A stretch of DNA of 64,000 nucleotides. It comes from CAIWAH01 sp964602595 (GTDB lineage Bacteria; Verrucomicrobiota; Verrucomicrobiia; Limisphaerales; UBA9464). Position 1 is the stretch's first letter; each line of letters opens with the position of its first letter. A program made the translations under genes and the position numbers. Below are positions 54,237 through 62,239 of this stretch, one piece after another. The notes beneath the pieces are model-generated. The model was not told where the DNA came from and did no database searches. It was given only the letters and a program-made list of their open reading frames with translations. The stretch is taken from positions 248,001 through 312,000 of the forward strand of contig CAZRRO010000004.1 of assembly GCA_964602595.1 (NCBI GenBank). The letters are read 5' to 3'.

Positions 54237-57200
54237 TCAGCCGAGGAGTTCCCGCACCTTTTCGCTGAGGCTCTGGATCGAGAACGGTTTCTGGAGCAGT
54301 TCCACGCCGGATTCGAGGACGCCGTGCGGCGCGAGCACATCGGCGGTGTAGCCCGACATGAAGAGGCAACGCAGGCCCGGCCGGCTGACCCGCAGGCACT
54401 CGCACAATTGCCGGCCGTTCATGCCGGGCATCACGACGTCCGTGAGCAGCAGGTCGATCGGACCGTCATGCTGTTCGGCCAGTTCCAGCGCCGCCGCCGG
54501 CGAGGATGCCGCCAGGACGTGGTAGCCCTGCAGGGTCAGGAATTTCCGGCCCAGCCGCAGGACCTGTTCCTCGTCCTCCACCAGCAGGATGGTTTCACGG
54601 CCGGACAAATTCCCACGAACCGGCGTGGCTTCGGGCTCCAGCGGTCGGTCGGCGCAGCGCGGCAGGTAGATGCGGAAGGTGGTTCCCTGGCCGACTTCGC
54701 TTTCGACGAAGAGTTGTCCGCGGTTCTGTTTGACGAGCCCAAACACGATGGCCAGGCCCAGGCCGGTGCCCTTGCCCTGTTCCTTGGTCGTGAAGAACGG
54801 CTCGAAGATGTGGGCGAGCGTTTCCGGCGACATGCCGCAGCCCGTGTCGCTCACCGTCAGCAGCACGTATTCGCCGGGCGCGAAGTCGGGATGGGCGGCC
54901 GCCTGCGCCGGCTCCACGGTAACGTTGGCGGTCCGGATCGTGATGCGGCCGTGGCCGGTCATGGCGTCGCGGGCATTGACGCAGAGATTGGTCAGCACCT
55001 GGTCGAACTGGGTGGGATCGAGTTCCACCAGCCAGAGGGGTTCGCCGGGCTGCCACGCCAATTCGACGAACTCGCCCAGGAGGCGGCGCAGCAGGTTCAG
55101 GGCGCGACCCACCGTGTCGTTGAGCCGCAGCACCTGCGGGGTGGCCGTCTGTTTGCGGGCGAAGGCGAGCAATTGTTTGGTCAGTTCGGCTGACCGCTTG
55201 GCGGAGTCCTGGATCTCGTCGAGGCATTCGCGGGCAGCATGTCCCGGCGGCAGCTCGAGCACGGCCAAGTTGGCGTTGCCGAGGATGGCCTGGAGCATGT
55301 TGTTGAAATCGTGGGCCACCCCGCCAGCGAGCCGGCCCACGGACTCCATCTTCTGGGACTGGAGCAACTGGCCCTGCAACCGCTCCCGCTCCTCCTCCAT
55401 CCGGCGGCGTTCCGACACGTCGGTATGGGTGCCGAACATCAGCAAGGGCTGGCCGTCGGGCGTGGTCGTGATGACGCGGCCGCGGTCGTGCACCCAGACC
55501 CAGTGCCCGTCCCGGTGCCGCATCCGGCAGTCGCATTCGTAATAGGGCAGCTCGCCCGCGAAATGCCGCCGCAACCGGTCGTCGGATTGCTTCAGGTCAT
55601 CCGGATGGGTCAGACGAATCCAGGTGCGGATGTCGATCGGTTCCAGTTCGGCGAGCGTGTAGCCGACAATGGCGGCCCAACGTTCGTTGAAGACGGTCGC
55701 CCCGGACTGGACGTTCCATTCCCAGGTGCCGACGAGGGCCGCATCGATGATGCTGCCCAGCCGGAGCCGTTCATCCCGCAGGCTGGCCTCCGCCAGCTGG
55801 CGACGGCGGTTGGCGAGCAACTGGGACGCGACCGCGGCGGTCGCATTGGCAAACGTCTCCTCGTCGGCCTGCCACACGCGCGGTGGGCCCACATGTTCCA
55901 GGCACACTACCCCGGCCAACTGGCCGCCGACCTGGATCGCGGCGTCCAGCGTCGCGCCGATTCCGTGCGGCCGCAGGTAACCTTCGGCAAATTCGGAAGT
56001 CCGCGGATCGTTAATTGCGTCGGCGGCGGCCACCACGCTTTCCGCCCGCAACGCAGCGAAATGCCGGGGATAAGCCCCGGCCGGCAGCACCAGACCGTGC
56101 AAGTGGGTTCCGGTCGCCGAATCATACAGCGCCAGGCAGCGCAAGTCGGTGCCGGCGGAATTGAGTTCCCAGATGCCGGCGCGGGCTACGCCGGCCGCCC
56201 GCGCCGCTTCCTCCGCCAGCCGGGACCACCGCGGCTCCGCGGCCGGATCGCTGGCGGCTTCGTCGATCACCACCCGAGCGATGGCCTCGGCCTGGGTTCG
56301 GGCACGAACCTCCCGGGTCCGCAGCTCGGCCTCGACCTGTTCCCGGATCCGGATGTCCTCCCGCAACTCGGACGTCCGCCCGGCCACCTGGCCCTCAAGT
56401 TCACGGGCATGGCGCGCCAGCCGCACCCGCGCCACCAGCAACGCCACGCTCAGGGCACCGAAAGCCGCCCCCGCCGAGACGGCCGCGGGCCGGAACCAAC
56501 TTCGGTCCTGCAAGGGCAACGCGCGGACCTGGAAGGCGCGCCGGGCCGGCGTCGCATCCGCATTGCCCAGACCATCGCGCGCCTGCACCTCAAGCACATG
56601 GACGCCGGGCGCCAAATGGCCGAGGGCCACGCCCTGCTCCGGCCAGTCACCGAAGCCCGACCAAGGGGCGTCATCAATCCGCCAATTGAACGAAAACCGT
56701 TGCGGCCGGGATTTGGGGACAAACCGGCCGATGCCCCGCGCCTGCGCATTCACGGTGCTGCCTTCCAGGAACAAGTCCGGCGCGGTGATTTCCGTTTCCG
56801 GCGGGGGCAATTGCGCCCGCAAACGAAGCGTGCCGCGCCGGGTGCCGAGCCAGTATTCGCCGTCGGCGCAACGCAGCACCGAGGTCAGGCTCGCGTCGGG
56901 CGGCGGGCTCACATACGTGGGCGCGGGCCATTCCTGGGTGTTCCACAATGCCAAGTCCGGGCCGTCGGCCAGCAGCAGCCAGCCGGCCCGGTCCAGCGCG
57001 AGGCCCTGGCCGAAGCGGAGCCGGTGCTGGAGCCATTGCCCACCGCGACCCAACAGCACCCCGGCGCCGCCCCCGGAATGTTCCGCGGCCAGGAACGCCA
57101 CCGTGTCCCCCTGCCCGGCCGACGCGGAGAACGCGCTGCCGGCCGCGAGCGGCACGGGGGTGAAGGCCAGCGGGCTGCCGAGGGGCGATTCCCACAGGCC

Positions 57201-58793
57201 ATTCGGACCGAACAGGAAGAGCTTGCCCGACCCCGCCTGAAGTTCCGGCCAACCGGTGGCCGGCCGCGCCGCCGTCAAGGGCACCGGCCGGAGCGACGCG
57301 CCTTCGCCGCGTCGGATTTCAAATTCCAGCGTCCCGGGATCAAACAGCATCACCCACACCCCGTTGGTCGGATCCGCCGTCAGGGAGGTCAGGTGCCGCC
57401 CGCCCAGCGCGCCGGCATCGTGCCGGGTCCAACCGCCCGCCTCGTGGCGCACCAGCACATTGCGGCCTGCCTGGTCCGTCCCGGCGAACCAGAGTGCCCC
57501 CGCAGGCTCGGCCACCAGGCGTTCCAGCTCCACCAAGCCGATGGCGGAAGCGGGAGATCGCTCCAGCTGTCCCTTGCGCCAGCGAACCACCCCGTCGGCG
57601 CCGGCGCCCCAGACTCCGCCCGCGGGATCTTCCCGCAAGGGCGCGAACATCCCCGGAACGGCGGCGACCGCTTCATTTTCCAGCACCTTCGTCCCCTGCT
57701 CGTCGGCAAACCACTTCCGGCCGTCGCGGTCTTCCAGCACCGGCGAAGGTAATTCGGGCCAGGCTTCCCATGCGCCCGGCTGACCGTCCCACCGGAGGAT
57801 CGTCCCCTGCCCCACCGACCAAATGGCTCCGTCCGGCGCCGCCCGCATGTCGCCCGCCTCCAGTCCGTGACCGAACAAGGCGCTGCTGGCGGGGGCAAAC
57901 CGGGCACCGTCCCACCGGGCAAACACGAGCCGCTGCGGCACCGATTTGTCGACGATGACCGGCACGCCATCCGCCGCGAGACACAGGGGGCTCGGGTCAT
58001 TTTCCATCGCCCCGGGGCAGGCGGTCCATTGCCCGTCGCGCCCGCGCAGGATGCCGTTGCTACCCTGCGCAAACAGAGTTCCGTCCGCGGCCTCCACCAT
58101 CGACCAAGTGTGGTCACCTGCGGGAAAACCGGGCTCGCGCAGCGGCACAAACCGGTCACCCGTGCGGATGGCCGGCCCACCGGCGGTGAAGGCGAACAGC
58201 CGGCCGTTCGACTGCTCAAACAGGCCCAGCACATGTTCGGAGGGCAAACCGTCCGCGGTGCGCCACGTCCGGAACTGCCCGTCTTTCAGGCGGGTCAGGC
58301 CGCCGGCCGCCGTCGCGTCGGGCCAACGGTCGCAGCAAAACCACAGCGCCCCGTCGCGCGTCTCGACCATCCGGCGCACGTTGGGCCCGGCCAGTTGGCC
58401 GTCGGTCCCATGACGGTCGAATCGCCGGCCGTCGAATGTCCCGGCCCCGCGGTCGGTCCCGACCCAAACCTTCCCCTCGCCCGTGACGGTGACCGACCGG
58501 ATGAAGTTGCTCGGCAAGCCGTCGGCCGTCGTGAATCGTTTCCAGGTGTAACCATCGTAGCGATACGCACCGTCCGAAACCGCAAACCACGCGGTGCCAT
58601 TGGGCTCAAACGCCAGGTCGGCGATGCCCCGGCGTTCCACGCCGGCATCCGGCGCGAAATTCACCACCCGCCATTCCGCCTGCCGGGCCAGCGGCACCGG
58701 TGCGGCGAGGTCGGCCGCCTGCCCCACGCCGGGCCACAGCCAGCCGGCCAGGAAGGCCCACTGGCAGCAAGCACGGCATGGCCTCGGGAACAT
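54237..58793 (-). CDS. Hybrid sensor histidine kinase: propeller-Y_Y_Y-TM-GAF-PAS-HisKA-HATPase-receiver
   Basis: Start ATG 58793 (MFPRPCRACCQWAFLAG) gives 1518 aa with a signal peptide. Periplasmic propeller repeats cover about 40-660 (TTADGLPSNFIRSV, GKVWVGTDRGAG), then a Y_Y_Y-like domain (about 665-758) and a TM helix (about 762-783). In the cytoplasm are a GAF domain (about 840-995), a PAS domain with PAC (about 1005-1130: WEWNVQSGATVFNERWAAIVGYTL), HisKA with His1161 (RLAGGVAHDFNNMLQAI), HATPase_c (NARDAM, VSDTGCGM, GKGTGLGLAIVFG), and a receiver with Asp1452 (LLTDVVMPGM). The family responds to extracellular ligands, and intramolecular phosphorelay is expected. No separate partner is adjacent. 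Confidence 0.93.
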   Translation of the reverse strand: MFPRPCRACCQWAFLAGWLWPGVGQAADLAAPVPLARQAEWRVVNFAPDAGVERRGIADLAFEPNGTAWFAVSDGAYRYDGYTWKRFTTADGLPSNFIRSVTVTGEGKVWVGTDRGAGTFDGRRFDRHGTDGQLAGPNVRRMVETRDGALWFCCDRWPDATAAGGLTRLKDGQFRTWRTADGLPSEHVLGLFEQSNGRLFAFTAGGPAIRTGDRFVPLREPGFPAGDHTWSMVEAADGTLFAQGSNGILRGRDGQWTACPGAMENDPSPLCLAADGVPVIVDKSVPQRLVFARWDGARFAPASSALFGHGLEAGDMRAAPDGAIWSVGQGTILRWDGQPGAWEAWPELPSPVLEDRDGRKWFADEQGTKVLENEAVAAVPGMFAPLREDPAGGVWGAGADGVVRWRKGQLERSPASAIGLVELERLVAEPAGALWFAGTDQAGRNVLVRHEAGGWTRHDAGALGGRHLTSLTADPTNGVWVMLFDPGTLEFEIRRGEGASLRPVPLTAARPATGWPELQAGSGKLFLFGPNGLWESPLGSPLAFTPVPLAAGSAFSASAGQGDTVAFLAAEHSGGGAGVLLGRGGQWLQHRLRFGQGLALDRAGWLLLADGPDLALWNTQEWPAPTYVSPPPDASLTSVLRCADGEYWLGTRRGTLRLRAQLPPPETEITAPDLFLEGSTVNAQARGIGRFVPKSRPQRFSFNWRIDDAPWSGFGDWPEQGVALGHLAPGVHVLEVQARDGLGNADATPARRAFQVRALPLQDRSWFRPAAVSAGAAFGALSVALLVARVRLARHARELEGQVAGRTSELREDIRIREQVEAELRTREVRARTQAEAIARVVIDEAASDPAAEPRWSRLAEEAARAAGVARAGIWELNSAGTDLRCLALYDSATGTHLHGLVLPAGAYPRHFAALRAESVVAAADAINDPRTSEFAEGYLRPHGIGATLDAAIQVGGQLAGVVCLEHVGPPRVWQADEETFANATAAVASQLLANRRRQLAEASLRDERLRLGSIIDAALVGTWEWNVQSGATVFNERWAAIVGYTLAELEPIDIRTWIRLTHPDDLKQSDDRLRRHFAGELPYYECDCRMRHRDGHWVWVHDRGRVITTTPDGQPLLMFGTHTDVSERRRMEEERERLQGQLLQSQKMESVGRLAGGVAHDFNNMLQAILGNANLAVLELPPGHAARECLDEIQDSAKRSAELTKQLLAFARKQTATPQVLRLNDTVGRALNLLRRLLGEFVELAWQPGEPLWLVELDPTQFDQVLTNLCVNARDAMTGHGRITIRTANVTVEPAQAAAHPDFAPGEYVLLTVSDTGCGMSPETLAHIFEPFFTTKEQGKGTGLGLAIVFGLVKQNRGQLFVESEVGQGTTFRIYLPRCADRPLEPEATPVRGNLSGRETILLVEDEEQVLRLGRKFLTLQGYHVLAASSPAAALELAEQHDGPIDLLLTDVVMPGMNGRQLCECLRVSRPGLRCLFMSGYTADVLAPHGVLESGVELLQKPFSIQSLSEKVRELLG

Positions 58794-58928
58794 GTTCCGG
58801 ACGCTACCGGGAGGCTCCCTCATTCGGCAAGCCACGGGCACGTTTCGGCCGCGCCCCCGCGCCCCGCGCTCCGGCCCCGGGGATGGACTGCGGAACGAAT
58901 CGTCGGCAACGTGGTCCGAAGAACTCCG

Positions 58929-59861
58929 ATGTCCGTTCACCGCCTGTTAACAACTCTGTGGCTCCTGCTGGCCGTTTCCGGCGGGACCACTTCGTCCGGC
59001 GCGGCGGACACCTTGCCTCGGCCGCTCCAGGCCGCCGGAATCGAGAACCTCTTCCAGGTCACCGACCGCGTGTTTTCCGGCGGCCAACCGGAAGGCGACG
59101 AAGCCTTCGCCGCGCTCCGGAAACTCGGCGTGAAGACGATCATCTCGGTGGACGGCACCAAACCCGAGGTGGAACGCGCCGCCCAATTCGGGCTCCGCTA
59201 CGTCCACCTGCCCCACGGTTACGACGGAATTTCCTCGAACACCGCCATCCGGCTGGCGAAGGCCGCCACGACGGTCGAGGGGCCGATCTTCGTTCACTGC
59301 CATCACGGCAAACACCGTGGGCCGGCCGCCGTGGGCATCATCTGCCAGGCCACCGCCGGCTGGACCTCCAACGACGCCGTCGCCTTCATGAAGCGAGCCG
59401 GCACCGCCGCCGACTACCCGGGACTCTACCGCGCGAACACCGACTTCCATGCGCCCACCCCTGCCGCCTTAGCCATGGTGGCCGGCGATTTCCCCTCGCG
59501 GGTGGAAGTCTCGGGACTCGTGGACGCCATGGTCGAACTGGACCGCCGCTGGGACCACCTGAAGGCAATCCAGCAAGCCGGCTGGCGCGTGCCGGCGAAC
59601 CAGCCCGACCTGGTTCCGGCGAGCGAAGCGAAACTGCTGGGCGAAGCTTACCGGGAACTCCAGCGCACCACCGAAGCCAAGGCCAAGGGCGACAAGTTCC
59701 TCGACCAACTTCGCCAGGCCGAAGCCCGCGCGGAGGAATTGCACGGCCTGCTGAAAGCCCAACCCACGGCGCTGGATGGTGCCCGCGGCAAGCGGGCGGG
59801 GGAATTGTTCAAGGCGGCCGGCGAGAACTGCACCAGCTGCCACCAGCAGTTCCGGAACTGA
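58929..59861 (+). CDS. Exported protein tyrosine phosphatase-like domain fused to C-terminal cytochrome c motif
   Basis: Start ATG 58929 (MSVHRLLTTLWLLLAVSGG) gives 310 aa with a signal peptide. Residues about 38-175 match the DUF442/dual-specificity phosphatase fold: FQVTDRVFSGGQPEGDEAFAAL, KTIISVDGTKPEV, and the P-loop HCHHGKHRG with Cys124 and Arg130 (Cx5R). Residues about 225-310 form a helical region ending GENCTSCHQQFRN, with CxxCH at 301-305, as in cytochrome c'-like proteins where haem attaches near the C-terminus. Phosphatase and haem in one periplasmic protein suggest redox-linked activity, which is inferred. It is divergent from the hybrid kinase. Confidence 0.85.
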   Translation: MSVHRLLTTLWLLLAVSGGTTSSGAADTLPRPLQAAGIENLFQVTDRVFSGGQPEGDEAFAALRKLGVKTIISVDGTKPEVERAAQFGLRYVHLPHGYDGISSNTAIRLAKAATTVEGPIFVHCHHGKHRGPAAVGIICQATAGWTSNDAVAFMKRAGTAADYPGLYRANTDFHAPTPAALAMVAGDFPSRVEVSGLVDAMVELDRRWDHLKAIQQAGWRVPANQPDLVPASEAKLLGEAYRELQRTTEAKAKGDKFLDQLRQAEARAEELHGLLKAQPTALDGARGKRAGELFKAAGENCTSCHQQFRN

Positions 59862-59950
59862 GCCACGGCCGCGACCCACCGGCATGCCGCGGACTCCGGT
59901 CCGCTGGCGGGTCCGGCGCCAAGGCAAACGATCGGGGCCGTTGGGTAGCT

Positions 59951-61066
59951 TCATAGTCCGGAGAGCGGGCCTGGGCGGAAACGCCGTTTCCCCTCGCCCC
60001 GCGGGTCGGACTTCATCGGCAAGGTCTGGATGAAGCCCACGCGCGCCTTCGGCGCGACCGGCGGGGCGACATCCTCATTTCCCGTCGCCGCGGGGGCTGC
60101 GGGCGGCCCCGGCTCTGCTGTCGGGGCCGGATTGGTCCGCTTCGCCAGCTGGGCCGGTTTCCCGGGCCCGTCGGGCGTTCCGGCTTCCCCGGACGGATGC
60201 TCCCGGCGTTGCCTGGCCGGCGCTTGGGGCTTGGCGCCGGCCCTCACATTCACTGCCGGTCCGCCGGCTGTGGTTGCGCCGCCGCCGGCGGGGGGCTCCG
60301 GTTCGGGCTCCGGCCCGGTCGGGCTTGACTCACCTTGACTGGGCTTGACCGGAGCGGCCGCGGCGGGCGTGCCGGCTTCGGGCTTTTTGCGGCTGAAGAA
60401 CCCCGGCGGCAGGTCGTTCTGAACTTCCAGGAGGAGGGCGGCGGCCGTGCGGCCGGCTTCGCCGCCGCCAAAGGCCTCGGCCACCGTGGACAGGTTGAGC
60501 GCGGCCCACAGCGGGGCGGTGGCTTGCTGCTTCAGCCGCCGGATCTCCGCCGCGTGCGCCTGCTGCTCCCGCTCCTCGTCCTCGCGGATCGCTTCGTCGC
60601 GATCCAGCTTCAGTCGGGCGGCCCGGTGGTCATCCTTCCGCAGCCCCGCCAGCTCGTGGAGCAACTCGCGGACCCGGCGCCAGCGTTCCGTCGGCTCCGT
60701 CACCTCGTCGAGCACGGCCTGCGCCGTGCGGACCAGTTCGGCGGCCAGCACCGGGGCCAGGCGGTCGCTCACCGCCTCGCCCCGGGTTTCCTCGAGCAGT
60801 TCGTCCCCCTGCTCGGCGAGCTGGCGCATCAGGTCGCGGGTTTCCTGGTGGCGCAGCCAGTCCCGGTGCCCGCCCAGCCGCCAGTCGGACAGGTTCTGTT
60901 TGTTGATCGGCTGCTCGTTGAAGTGGTCCTGGAGCACCTCCAGCACCTCCTCGTGCGCGTTCAGCCATTCCAGCAGCGGGCCGCCCGGCTCACCATCCCG
61001 CAAACGTCGGTTCAGTTCCTCGCGCACCGCGTGGGGTAGCCGCGCGATCTTGCCGGTGCGGGTCAT
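59951..61066 (-). CDS. Mu gp27-like (DUF3486-like) protein with long Pro/Ala-rich tail
   Basis: This 371-residue protein begins MTRTGKIARLPHAVREELNRRL, followed by LLEWLNAHEEVLEVLQDHF and INKQNLSDWRLGGHRDWLRHQE. This N-terminus resembles the Mu gp27/DUF3486 phage family (small terminase-like, DNA-binding). Residues about 70-215 are helical and charged. Residues about 225-345 are low-complexity Pro/Ala/Gly, with conservation returning at the extreme end. It has been domesticated or belongs to a mobile element common in Verrucomicrobiota; function unknown. It starts 4 nt after the KTSC gene stop. Confidence 0.65.
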   Translation of the reverse strand: MTRTGKIARLPHAVREELNRRLRDGEPGGPLLEWLNAHEEVLEVLQDHFNEQPINKQNLSDWRLGGHRDWLRHQETRDLMRQLAEQGDELLEETRGEAVSDRLAPVLAAELVRTAQAVLDEVTEPTERWRRVRELLHELAGLRKDDHRAARLKLDRDEAIREDEEREQQAHAAEIRRLKQQATAPLWAALNLSTVAEAFGGGEAGRTAAALLLEVQNDLPPGFFSRKKPEAGTPAAAAPVKPSQGESSPTGPEPEPEPPAGGGATTAGGPAVNVRAGAKPQAPARQRREHPSGEAGTPDGPGKPAQLAKRTNPAPTAEPGPPAAPAATGNEDVAPPVAPKARVGFIQTLPMKSDPRGEGKRRFRPGPLSGL

Positions 61067-61070
61067 GGCG

Positions 61071-61283
61071 TCAGCGGATTTGGCGGTAGGGGTAGCTCCA
61101 CCGGATCTTGCGGTCCAGGTAACCGCCCTTCGACCGGGCGTCGATCAGGCCCACGAACCGCGCGGCGGGCACGGCGAAGTAGTGGTAGATGGTGTCGTTG
61201 TGGAACTCGACCTCCAGCACCTCCGCGTCGGCATCATAGCCGACGGAACGGATGTTCGAGGAGTGGACGGGAATGCGGGACAT
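61071..61283 (-). CDS. KTSC domain protein
   Basis: Start ATG 61283 (MSRIPVHSSNIRSVGYD) gives 70 aa. The whole protein is a KTSC domain: SSNIRSVGYDADAEVLEVEFHN, YHYFAVPAARFVGLIDARSKGGYLDRKIRWSYPY. KTSC proteins are often phage- or mobile-element-associated; biochemical role unknown. It probably forms an operon with the downstream gp27-like gene. Confidence 0.88.
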   Translation of the reverse strand: MSRIPVHSSNIRSVGYDADAEVLEVEFHNDTIYHYFAVPAARFVGLIDARSKGGYLDRKIRWSYPYRQIR

Positions 61284-61641
61284 GGAGTGATTTTGGGGTG
61301 CCCTGGTTGATGACGTATCTTCAGGCCGGACCACTCGGTCCAGCTCCTGCAGAGTATCATTCCGGCCGCGAGGTCCGCGCCGCCGACCACGGGCCGCTCC
61401 AAATCAGCCGCTTCGGCAGAAAGTGTGATTTCTGACAAATCGCAGCCGCGCCGCGGCCGGGGTGTGGCCGGACCGCGGCCGGGCTTTTTCGCCTCGAAAC
61501 GCCCCAAAGTCGGATCAAGCAAAATATCGCGGCCGCCCCCTGTTTCTTTCCTCCGATCCGGATCGCTACCCATCGCTCGCCCATAACGTCCGCCGATCCT
61601 CCCGGCCATGCGGCACTCAGCCCGCATAGCCTGCTCTGTTT
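61284..61641. other. 358-nt gap with GC-rich repeats and a T-tract hairpin, no gene
   Basis: Two GCGGCCGG-type repeats around 61451-61490 (CGCGGCCGG...GGCCGGACCGCGGCCGGGCTTTTT) could form a terminator-like hairpin on the plus strand. A TTCTGACAAATCGC/TGTGATTTCTG stretch lies just upstream. No coding potential or promoter could be assigned. It separates the helix-turn-helix gene from the KTSC gene. Confidence 0.4.
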
Positions 61642-62190
61642 TTACCGGCCGTTCCCGGCTTGGTCGGTCGGGAACGCTTGGGTCCAGGCGTGCCGGCTGA
61701 TTTCCCACCGGCGGGCGGAACGCTGGGTCGCCCGCAGCACGCCGCTCCGGATCGCCCGGATCACCAACGAGGAATGACACCCCGCCAACTGGGCCAGTTC
61801 CATCTGCCCGAGCGCCTTGCGCCCTTTCGGCCAGTCGAACTTTGCCCGGGCCAGCTTTTGAAACGGGCGTGGACGGATGCCCCGGGGATGGAATCGGGCG
61901 GCGCGGTCCTCGTGAAATTCCCCCGCCTCGTCGGCCAGCCACCGCACGAACCGCCGCAGTTCCACCCGCTCGACCCGATTCCGAGGACCGCTTCGGGCCA
62001 GCTGCCCCAGCCGAATCCAGTCCCGCACCGGTTGGGTGGACACGCCCAGCAACCGGGCTGCCCCGCGCACGCTGAGAAAACGGGGCAACTCAGTCGCCCG
62101 GATGGCCTGCTCAATGTCCGCGGCCCGCTGGGCGATCTGCCAAGCAGCCGGGCCACGTTGCCACGGAAGAATGGCACGAGGGCTTGTCAT
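61642..62190 (-). CDS. Helix-turn-helix DNA-binding protein (excisionase-like)
   Basis: Start ATG 62190 (MTSPRAILPWQRGP) gives 182 aa. Residues about 37-85 are an excisionase/MerR-like winged helix (FLSVRGAARLLGVSTQPVRDWIRLGQL...VELRRFVRWL). A second helix-turn-helix-like segment is near the C-terminus (MELAQLAGCHSSLVIRAIRSGVL...RRWEISRHAW). It is in frame with the upstream methyltransferase remnant without an intervening stop, but has its own ATG and is treated as separate. It may regulate the mobile-looking block or act as its excisionase. Confidence 0.65.
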   Translation of the reverse strand: MTSPRAILPWQRGPAAWQIAQRAADIEQAIRATELPRFLSVRGAARLLGVSTQPVRDWIRLGQLARSGPRNRVERVELRRFVRWLADEAGEFHEDRAARFHPRGIRPRPFQKLARAKFDWPKGRKALGQMELAQLAGCHSSLVIRAIRSGVLRATQRSARRWEISRHAWTQAFPTDQAGNGR

Positions 62191-62239
62191 GAGGATTCCA
62201 GCGGACCGTTCGGCGACATGATGAAGGCAGCCTTCGCTA

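Larger units (their letters stand above)
59897..62208. mobile_element. Putative small mobile block with 11-bp inverted ends
   Basis: CGGTCCGCTGG at 59897-59907 and its exact reverse complement at 62198-62208 flank a block with three minus-strand genes: gp27-like, KTSC and helix-turn-helix. The block's right edge is close to where homology to an MmeI-like methyltransferase stops. No transposase or target-site duplication was identified, so the ends could be coincidental. Confidence 0.35.

Noticed and set aside
55239..57752. Long plus-strand open frame inside the hybrid kinase
   Set aside because: Antisense of a clear multidomain kinase, with no start context or domain.
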